Origin: Pseudobacter sp.
Lineage (GTDB): Bacteria; Bacteroidota; Bacteroidia; Chitinophagales; Chitinophagaceae
Direction: 5' to 3'
Length of the DNA: 64,000 bases
Assembly: GCA_017849455.1 (NCBI GenBank)
Contig: JAFIGX010000003.1
Coordinates: 434,001-498,000 of the forward strand
The notes under the pieces are model-generated. The model was not told the origin of the DNA. It worked only from the letters and a program-made list of their open reading frames with translations, and searched no databases. Shown piece by piece: positions 18,311-26,000 of this stretch; position 1 is the first letter of the stretch, and each line of letters starts with the position of its first letter. The position numbers and the translations under genes are program-made.

Positions 18311-19066
18311 CTACCCGGCATTCTGCTGCACTACATGTGTCAGTTCATGCGCCAGTAATCGTTGGCCCTCGTTCGATTCCGGATCGTATTTACCGTTATT
18401 GAAATAAATATCACTACCATGCGTGAACGCCTGAGCGCCCAGTTCTTTGTTCATAGAGGCAGCATCCTGCCCGGTATGGATGTTCACATGACTGAAATCC
18501 CTTCCGAAAGAAGATTCCATTTTATTCAGTGCTGATCCTGCAATGGGCTGGCCATTGCCCGCCGATGCCTCGATCCTGGAAGTCACACGGGAAGAGGCAA
18601 TACCACCGCCATCAGGCTTTGTTTGAACATTGCCCGGTTTCTTTTTCTCTTTTTCCTTTTCGGGGTCGGCTTCCCGCTGAATACCTTTTTTCTCTTTTTC
18701 GCATTCGGCGCAAACACGCTGAATTTCGGGCTTGGTCTGTATTTCCTTATCGCGGCGCATACGTTCCTCATCGGTACCGAGCTTCTCGTCTTCTTTGGAA
18801 GTGGCCAATCGTTGTACACCGCTGATCTTTTTCTGCTGCACTACCGGCGTACTGCCGGGTTGATGGTTCACTACATTATCGGCCACGGAATCGGCTTCCC
18901 GTTCATATTGATCATCAGGCGCACCAACCGTCAGTTTGGCCTGGAAAAAACTGTCCTTTTTCGTTTGCACAGTATGGCCACCCCGGTTGAAAAAAGAATG
19001 GCCGGGTTGCTGTTGTTCCTTTACCGGCGTATTGCTGTGCTGATTACTACGAATGGCGTAAGACAT
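18311..19066 (-). CDS. DUF4157 protein with putative eCIS leader
   Basis: A 251-aa protein. The N-terminus has GHSFFNRGG and DSFFQAKLTVGAPDD (residues 22-51), followed by EREADSVADNVV; the same block appears in the 1590-aa cargo. A CAECE knuckle (residues 119-123) sits in a charged Lys/Glu linker. The C-terminal DUF4157 domain (about 165-251) carries the zincin-like motif HELTH (240-244) preceded by AQAFTHGSDIYF, and the protein ends right after it. DUF4157 domains are common in eCIS cargo and may be self-processing metallopeptidases; here there is no toxin domain behind it, so it may act in trans. It precedes pvc15. Confidence 0.85.
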   Translation of the reverse strand: MSYAIRSNQHSNTPVKEQQQPGHSFFNRGGHTVQTKKDSFFQAKLTVGAPDDQYEREADSVADNVVNHQPGSTPVVQQKKISGVQRLATSKEDEKLGTDEERMRRDKEIQTKPEIQRVCAECEKEKKGIQREADPEKEKEKKKPGNVQTKPDGGGIASSRVTSRIEASAGNGQPIAGSALNKMESSFGRDFSHVNIHTGQDAASMNKELGAQAFTHGSDIYFNNGKYDPESNEGQRLLAHELTHVVQQNAG

Positions 19067-19086
19067 ATAAAAAGGTTTACTATAAG

Positions 19087-19854
19087 TTACAACTTTTCCA
19101 AAAACTCGGCGGCCAGCTGTTCATAATCGGAGGCGCCATGGGCCGACCGGTCGAAATTGAAAATATCTTTTCCTGCCTCCTGCGCTTTGGCCAGTTGGAT
19201 ATTGGTGCGGATCACGGTCTGAAAAACTTTGTCGCCATACAAAGCGATCAATTCTTCCCTTATTTTTCCGTTCATGGTCTTCCGCTCGTCGAATTTGGTC
19301 AATACCAATCCGAGCAGATCTAATTTTTTGTTGAGCTTTTTCCTGATCAGCTCGAAGTGATGCATGAAGCTCTTCACACCTTTGAACGGAAGGAATTCTC
19401 CCTGTAAAGGGATCAGCACATAATCACTGGCGGTGAGCGCATTCACGGTGAGCAGGCCAATGGCATGCGGGCAGTCGACGAATATGAAATCATAATCGTT
19501 CACAATGGGCTGGATCATCGAGCTCAATACCTGCTCCCTGCCATAGACCCTGAACAATTCCATTTCGGCCCCGGCCAGCTCGATGGAAGAAGGTACTACC
19601 GAGAGCCCATCGTGAATAATGCGGATAGCATTCCTGATCTCGGCAGCATCACCGTCCATTTCCTTCCTGATCTCGGTATACAGGTTATGCTCGGGCTCAT
19701 CTTCAATACCGAGTGATTGCGAGAGATTGGCCTGCGGATCTGCATCGATCAGCAATATTTTTTTCCCGGTCCGCTGTAAGGCAGCGGCCAGGTTGATGGC
19801 TGTGGTAGTTTTACCTGAACCACCTTTTTGTATGGCCACGGAGATCACGGGCAT
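19087..19854 (-). CDS. ParA/Soj-like deviant Walker ATPase in the eCIS locus
   Basis: A 255-aa protein. The deviant Walker A KGGSGKTT is at residues 10-17, LLIDADPQANLSQS is the A' motif, and FIFVDCPHAIG is Walker B. It resembles the ParA/MipZ/Soj group that positions DNA or large complexes by ATP-dependent patterning. No parB-like gene or parS-like repeats are visible near it, and it lies inside the eCIS cargo block. I therefore infer a role in positioning or partitioning injection particles rather than plasmid DNA; this is untested. Confidence 0.85.
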   Translation of the reverse strand: MPVISVAIQKGGSGKTTTAINLAAALQRTGKKILLIDADPQANLSQSLGIEDEPEHNLYTEIRKEMDGDAAEIRNAIRIIHDGLSVVPSSIELAGAEMELFRVYGREQVLSSMIQPIVNDYDFIFVDCPHAIGLLTVNALTASDYVLIPLQGEFLPFKGVKSFMHHFELIRKKLNKKLDLLGLVLTKFDERKTMNGKIREELIALYGDKVFQTVIRTNIQLAKAQEAGKDIFNFDRSAHGASDYEQLAAEFLEKL

Positions 19855-19894
19855 GTTGATAAAAATTTCGTTTGATGGTTTACGTTATTGGTGT

Positions 19895-20215
19895 TCATGG
19901 CGGATATACGACTGCCCTGAAAATGGCCGGTTTTTGCTCTTCGTTCCAGGCGATACCGATGATCTGCGGTTGGCCCCTGACATCCCCGGTTTTCCAATAG
20001 ACCACATCCTGTGCCCCGGATACCGGCAGGTATCGATCAGGAAAAGTAGGGTCAGGGCCATAATCTGCATGTTTCACCATAATTCTGTCCTGGTCCCGGC
20101 AGGTATTGATCAGTGCAGGGATTCCTACAAATGCATCCATCCCGCATACATCTACGTTCTGCTGAATGGCTTGTTCAAGCTTATCGATCAGTTCCTGCTC
20201 TTTCATATTATTCAT
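19895..20215 (-). CDS. Small hypothetical protein in the eCIS cargo block
   Basis: A 106-aa protein; an alternative start three codons in gives MKEQELIDKLEQ. It has an N-terminal helix, then a beta-rich part with DVVYWKTGDVRGQPQIIGIAWN. Its start codon overlaps the stop of the OmpA-tailed gene by one base, so the two are translationally coupled. That position suggests an immunity protein, chaperone or adaptor for the upstream cargo, but there is no recognised domain. It lacks the FF leader. Confidence 0.65.
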   Translation of the reverse strand: MNNMKEQELIDKLEQAIQQNVDVCGMDAFVGIPALINTCRDQDRIMVKHADYGPDPTFPDRYLPVSGAQDVVYWKTGDVRGQPQIIGIAWNEEQKPAIFRAVVYPP

Positions 20216-21591
20216 TAAAAAGGTAATTTAAACGGGAAGGGTATGGCCGTATGCGTCATCTCTATTTCAACACGACGGTTGAGGTCGCGCGGAGATTTAT
20301 CGCTGTTCGCTCCATGCGGCACTACTTCGATCATGAAAGCAGGGATTCCTTCTGCTATCAATTTTGCCTGGATGGATTCTGCTCTTTTCTTCGACAATTC
20401 CATATTGTACGTGGCATCTCCGTCCACGCTGGCATAACCATGGATAATGATCTTCGGCAGGAAGGTGGCCATGATATGCTGGCGGATATGATGGGAGGCC
20501 AGGCTGTAATTCAGGTCTGAATGGATAGTGGCATCGTTCCTCAGATCGGTGGAATTGAAATTGAACCATACCTCCATTCGTTCTCCTTCATGGCTCACAG
20601 GGTTTTCTTCTGCGAAATCTATATTGGCCGGCGTATTGCCTGGAATGGCATCCCATCTTTTCACGGCATCTTTCAGCTCCTGGCTTGGCCCGCAGAAGGG
20701 AATGGGGGTTGCGGGCCTGAAACTGATATCGCCGGCATCATCGATATAATAGCCCCAGTTCACACCGGCAATGGTTTTCTTGTCGCCTAACATACCTTCA
20801 CAAACGAAGAAGGTTTGAAATTCCTTACCAGCATTGGTATCTGTTGCCCAATCGCCCGGGGTGTCCCACAGGATGGCAGACTGTGTAGGTGAGCCTACCT
20901 GTGAATCGTAGGGGGCCGTGAAATCGTAGAATGGGTTGTTGAGCGTGGTGAGCGTATCAACCCGCCAGCCTTTCGATGGCGCATTGGGATCACTCCATCC
21001 GGACCGCAGCCGCCTGGTATCATCTTTGGGATCGGCCGTTTCCATATTCCCGCTTCTGTTCTTTGTAACATTGCGCACAGTCTGGATAAGCCTGATCGAA
21101 TCGCAATTGCCGCAGATCTTGTGATCATAATCGCTCACTATCTTCACATAAACGCCTTTTACACTGGTGCCTGCTGCTCCGTAGGCGAAAGTGCCTTTGT
21201 AGGCTTTTTCAAAAGTGAATCCCACCCGGCAGCCAAACAAGCCCCTGCAATTCTCGGCATAGACTGTTTGCCCGGTAAGCCCATCAGGCGTCATCGTTCC
21301 CGATGCTATGGCGTTGGCCAGTCCACCGGTTTCAAAGCTCGCATCATCGCGCTGGATCAGTGGTTGTCCGTTGGTGGATAACAGGTCTTTTTTCTGAATG
21401 CTATTGCCCTTCGGTCCATTATCCCGGCCATTCTCTTTCTTCTGTAATTTTTCTTCCTGCTCACATTCGGCGCATTTTGTTTGCACCAGCGAATGATTGG
21501 TGTTGAAAAAATCCTTCTTTCCCGTTTTCTCGAAAAAAGGGCTGTTCTCATGCTGAACGGGGTTGTCTTTTTTTCTGCCGAAGGATCTCAT
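20215..21591 (-). CDS. Putative eCIS cargo with OmpA-like C-terminal domain
   Basis: A 458-aa protein. The leader-like N-terminus has NSPFF (16-20), KKDFF (25-29) and a KCAECE knuckle (39-44). A 250-residue middle region of unknown family follows. It is rich in Trp, Cys and Asp and includes GLFGCRVGFTFEKAYKG and CGNCDSIRLI. The last 110 residues are an OmpA/MotB-type peptidoglycan-binding domain (VWFNFNSTDL, IIIHGYASVDGDATYN, LSKKRAESIQ, DLNRRVEIEM). No signal peptide is present, so peptidoglycan contact would have to follow injection or particle release. It is coupled to the 106-aa gene. Confidence 0.78.
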   Translation of the reverse strand: MRSFGRKKDNPVQHENSPFFEKTGKKDFFNTNHSLVQTKCAECEQEEKLQKKENGRDNGPKGNSIQKKDLLSTNGQPLIQRDDASFETGGLANAIASGTMTPDGLTGQTVYAENCRGLFGCRVGFTFEKAYKGTFAYGAAGTSVKGVYVKIVSDYDHKICGNCDSIRLIQTVRNVTKNRSGNMETADPKDDTRRLRSGWSDPNAPSKGWRVDTLTTLNNPFYDFTAPYDSQVGSPTQSAILWDTPGDWATDTNAGKEFQTFFVCEGMLGDKKTIAGVNWGYYIDDAGDISFRPATPIPFCGPSQELKDAVKRWDAIPGNTPANIDFAEENPVSHEGERMEVWFNFNSTDLRNDATIHSDLNYSLASHHIRQHIMATFLPKIIIHGYASVDGDATYNMELSKKRAESIQAKLIAEGIPAFMIEVVPHGANSDKSPRDLNRRVEIEMTHTAIPFPFKLPF

Positions 21592-21614
21592 AGTAACTGT
21601 TTTTTGCTTTTCAA

Positions 21615-23000
21615 TTATTTCGTTCCAGGCTTCTTAACAGGTGGCGGCGGTGGGGCAGCGGATACACAGGGGTCCTGCGATCCGGCCTCTGTTTGCACAT
21701 CGCCCAGGAAGATCTCACGCAAAGCCTGTGCATGAGCTTCCAGTTCAGCCTGCCTTACGGCCTGTTTGCTGGCATCGAGGTCCTGCGGGCGATAGGCCTG
21801 TTGCACTTCTACCGTGATCACCCGCATAGCAGGTCTGTTGCTGGCTGGTAGTTTGGGATCACAGACAGCGGTAGAGCCCCATCCACCCAGGGAGATGCCG
21901 GTGGAAGTGGCACGTTCCTGTTTCTTGCCTGCATCGACTATCGGTTTATCGAGCGGATAAAGGCCCGTTTCATTTTTGGTACCCAGCTTATTGCCCGGAA
22001 CATTGGCTCCTTTTTCATTGGCTTTTTTCGCCATCTCCAATGCCAGCGCTTTATCTGTATCATAGCCCAATGCAAAACCGCTTGAATCCGTTCTGGGATC
22101 TGCATAGATACCTGCATCGTTCAATGTGTGCGTGGAGTGAATGGCCGCGATCCTGGTGGGGCGATACCGGTCGATCAGTTCCAGCAGCATCACTTCTTCC
22201 GGTTCCATGGGCCTGTCTTTGGCATCTTTTTTCACGGCAGGATCATAGGCTTTTCCAAGCTTAGGCATCTCCCTGTTGGGATCGGTACTGTGATCGGTTG
22301 ATTCTGTTCCTTTGGTGTATCGGCCTACGTTTTCGCCTGTTTCGATCTGTTTGGGCTTGCCTTCTGCCACGGCGGCGTTATCGGGGAAAAGACGGGGAAC
22401 GATTATAACGGTGTAGAATGGACGAGGTCCCGTCCTCAATTTTTCCAGCAATATTTCCGTTACGGCGATGCCCGATAACTCCGAGCCATGAAATCCGCCA
22501 ACGATCAGGGCCCTGTTATCTGTTTTGCCGGGGAAGAAGAATGAATCCACGGAACGCCCTCCGGCAGTGGTTCCCAGGGTGCCCTGTATATGGCCGGGTT
22601 CATCGCCCCATTGATGTTGTTGCGCCAGTTGCTGGCGTTGCGCCAATAAGTTGCCGGGCCATAAAGGTTCGGGGCCGTTATCCAGTATGGTGCTGGCCAG
22701 CCAGCGGTCGTCGGTGCCTTGCGCGAATAATCTTTCGATACATTGCCGGAGGTCTGCATCCGATTTGGTTACGGGAAAATTGGAGCGCAGTATATCGAAG
22801 ATCTTTCCTTTATCTTTCGAGGCGGTCCAGGAGGCATCTGCCTGATCACTGAGCGGGCTTAGCTGAAGGTCTGGTGATAAAGCACCGGATGGTTTGAAAA
22901 AAGAATGGCCGGCAGGGGTAAAAAAATGCCCGCTATTCTTCTTGCTGAAAAAAGAAGTGGTAGTCGTTTCGCCGGCGGCCGGTAATGTCTGTGTTCTCAT
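21615..23000 (-). CDS. M14 zinc carboxypeptidase-like putative eCIS cargo
   Basis: A 461-aa protein from the ATG at 23000; earlier in-frame starts overlap the 3' end of the 1590-aa gene. The N-terminus repeats the Phe-Phe pattern three times (TSFFSK at 15-20, GHFFTP, HSFFKP by 37). The M14 core shows the zinc ligands HGSE (His171, Glu174) and His288 (AAIHST), with DPNR (Arg243) and a candidate catalytic Glu398 (ITVEVQ). A proline-rich tail (PPPPPVKK) ends the protein. It has no signal peptide. The likely target is a peptide or peptidoglycan stem, but specificity cannot be read. It starts 13 bases after the preceding gene. Confidence 0.82.
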   Translation of the reverse strand: MRTQTLPAAGETTTTSFFSKKNSGHFFTPAGHSFFKPSGALSPDLQLSPLSDQADASWTASKDKGKIFDILRSNFPVTKSDADLRQCIERLFAQGTDDRWLASTILDNGPEPLWPGNLLAQRQQLAQQHQWGDEPGHIQGTLGTTAGGRSVDSFFFPGKTDNRALIVGGFHGSELSGIAVTEILLEKLRTGPRPFYTVIIVPRLFPDNAAVAEGKPKQIETGENVGRYTKGTESTDHSTDPNREMPKLGKAYDPAVKKDAKDRPMEPEEVMLLELIDRYRPTRIAAIHSTHTLNDAGIYADPRTDSSGFALGYDTDKALALEMAKKANEKGANVPGNKLGTKNETGLYPLDKPIVDAGKKQERATSTGISLGGWGSTAVCDPKLPASNRPAMRVITVEVQQAYRPQDLDASKQAVRQAELEAHAQALREIFLGDVQTEAGSQDPCVSAAPPPPPVKKPGTK

Positions 23001-23013
23001 ATTCTTTTTCCTT

Positions 23014-26000
23014 TTACCATCTGTTTTTCCAATATTCCACCCTGAAAGCATTGTAGATATCTCCCAGTGTTTTGAGGGTGCCGTTATGGAATCCGTATTC
23101 ATGCCTCCAGGAAATATATGCCGGATCGTCTGCATAAGGGTGTACATCCAGGTCGGTATTGGCATGGCCATGATTACCTGCATGTGTTTCCATCAGCGTT
23201 TCGAAAAAGTTCTGGTCATTATGATGCAATTCTACCTGCACATTGTCGCCAAAGAATGGCGTGCGGCCGCTCGCTGCCAGGTCGCGGTTCCGGAGTTTGC
23301 TGGTATTGGGCGCCAGCCGGCCATTCTGGTAGATCATGGGCGGCACAAAATCCGGGTCAACATTACTGGGGATCACTCTCGATCTATAAGTAGTGAGATC
23401 AAAGATGAAGCCTTCTTCTACCAATGCTTTATTGATTCCAGGGGTTCCGGTGGGGCGATAAACTGGCCTCATTTGTCCATTGATCATTTCATCCCGCAGG
23501 TAAAGTTTCTTTTTATAATCGGCGATCTGGGCTTCGGTAAGGTTTCGTTTCGTAAGCCTCGCAGATGCTTCATCTTTTACAGATGTGGTGGGATTTGTTT
23601 CCAGCAGATGATCCAGATCTGGTGAGGTCATACAGAGTTTGGGTGGCGGAGGCGAGAAGCGGCACCAGCGTCCATCCTTGCCTTTACGAAGGAAGTGCCC
23701 ATTGCCCAATTCAATCTCGTGTGTATATCCTTCGATGGAAGATGGATTTGCCTTTCCATTCTTCATGGCCCAGTGAATCTCTGCATTCAATTCGAGCTGT
23801 GTAAGTTCTGAGCCTTGTTTTTTGGCTGTATTCTTCAGCACATTGTCGAGCTGCTGCTTTTCCACCTGTTCTTTGATCTTGAGCACTTCGGCTTCGTCGC
23901 CCAGATCGGTTTTATTGCCTGGCGCATTTACATCATCGGCCACTTCGCCCGGTTTTTTGGATCTTATTTTTCCGATGATCATTCCGGCTGCGCTGATACC
24001 GGCGCCTACGCCGGCGCCGACTGCTGCGGAGGTAGCTGTCTTTTCCACCACTGTTTCAATACCCGTTACGAAGCCACCTTTCCAGGTTTCTTCTTTGGAA
24101 GATGATTCCACGGCCGCGCCCACACCAGCGCTCATGCCACCTTCCACGGCATCCGTGAGGATCTTGCGGCCCACGCTCTGGAAGGCTTTGCCACCGGCCT
24201 GTTTTGCGGCCCCTTCCACAGCTTCCTGGAAAACTTTATCCACCACTTTGGAAGCTGCGGCGCCTCCGAATACGTTGAACACACCATCCACGGCGCCTGC
24301 GGCAAAACTGCTGGCGCCGTCGGCGCCAAACACTTCGAACCTGTCGCCCTTCGCCACTTTCATGGCGGCCACTCTTGCACAGGCGCTAACGAGTGCTGCC
24401 TGTGCCAACTGTTGCGCTATCATGGCGGCGCTGAGCCCGGAGCCCAGTCCACCGGTGCCGATAGCGATCAGCACAGCCGTAACGGTCGTAAGCACAGTGG
24501 CTGCATGCTCTTCCAGCTCATCCCTTACTTTAGTATAAACCTCGATGCTCTGGTCTGTTTGTTGCTGCATTTTGGAGAGCTGTTTCTGTTCTTCCGGAGA
24601 AAGCTCGCCATCGGCTTTGGCCCTTTCGAGGGCTGCTGTCAGCTCTCGGTATTCATCGTCCATGGCATCTCCTGCATTGGTGAGATCGGCAATAAAGCTC
24701 CTCTCACGTTTGATCTTTTCACCTGTTCGTTTCACACGGTTCTCGATACTGTCATTCTCCAATGCTAACAGATCGAGGCATTTGTTGTACTCGCTGGTGG
24801 ACAAATTACTTTCGAGTTTTGCCATCAGGTCTTTATTGTTCAGGATCGCTTCCTTGGCCGGGTCATTGGCCACGAAATATTTCAGCACATGGTAAATGTA
24901 ATCTTCATCATCGGTGAACTTACCGATGGCCATATTGATCTTTTCTTCCGGAGTTCCATTGATGACAGAGATGGTGTACCCTTTTTCAGCAGCATCCATC
25001 TTTTTGGAAATATATCCCTCAAACACACCATCAGTATTGTTGAACGCTTCCTTGTACTTATAGAACCGGTCCCCGGACGACATTTTGATCTCCTGCAATA
25101 TATCAGAACCTGAAAATGCCCCTGCCTGTTCCAGTTGTTGCTGAGCAGTAGGATCTTCAGTGAGGAGGGCCGCTACACGTTTCATCTCTTCTTCATTCAG
25201 ATCGTCGTCGAGTAATTTATACAGCTCTGAATTTTTATCATTGAATTGTACACGCAATGTTTTCAGCTCTTCCGGAGAAGCGGTCCGTATGGCGTCATAT
25301 ATCTCCTCTTCATCCGTGCCTATTCCAGCCACCGCATATTTGATCCTTTCGAGCGCCGAACCTTTGCCGATAATCTGCCATACTTTCAATTTCTCTTTCT
25401 CGGAGAGATCACCATGCTGGTACATCATCACCAACTTACTGAACAATTCACTATCGTAAGATCTGAGGTACTCGTTTTCCAGGTTGAAGAAGGCTTTATT
25501 TTTATCGGAATCGCTGCCCATGCCATTCTTCAGGCCGTTGTAGAGATCATTCACCCTGGTATCTTCGATAGCGATCCTGATCTCATCCACCGGCCTAAGC
25601 TCACCAAAGGCAAAGAGCGCTTTCGCTTTGTCGAGGTCTGTTCCACTCAACTCATCCTCCAATAATGCAGCGATGCGGGAAGATTCTTTATTAGGCAATG
25701 ATTTGGTACCAGGATAGTCTTTGGTGTATTCGTCCTGTTTGGCGAAATCATCTTCCACTTTCGCCTTGCTCTTGAAGGCCATGGGCATCAGCCTGAAGAG
25801 GGTATCTTCATCTGTACCTGCTCCTTCAGATGCGATATAGATCTTATCCGCTATCCGCAATTCTCCATAATCGAGGTAGCGTTTGGCCCTGATTGCATCT
25901 TTCTTATTCAGGGAGGATACCAGGACTTCATCGAGATCCACCTTATTTTGTTTTTTGTATTCGTCGCGCAATGCCTGGCCTGCCCCTTTTTGGAGCAGGA

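Noticed and set aside
19087..19854. Plasmid or chromosome partition locus
   Set aside because: A ParA-like gene is present but no ParB, parS-like repeats, origin or replication initiator is visible nearby.
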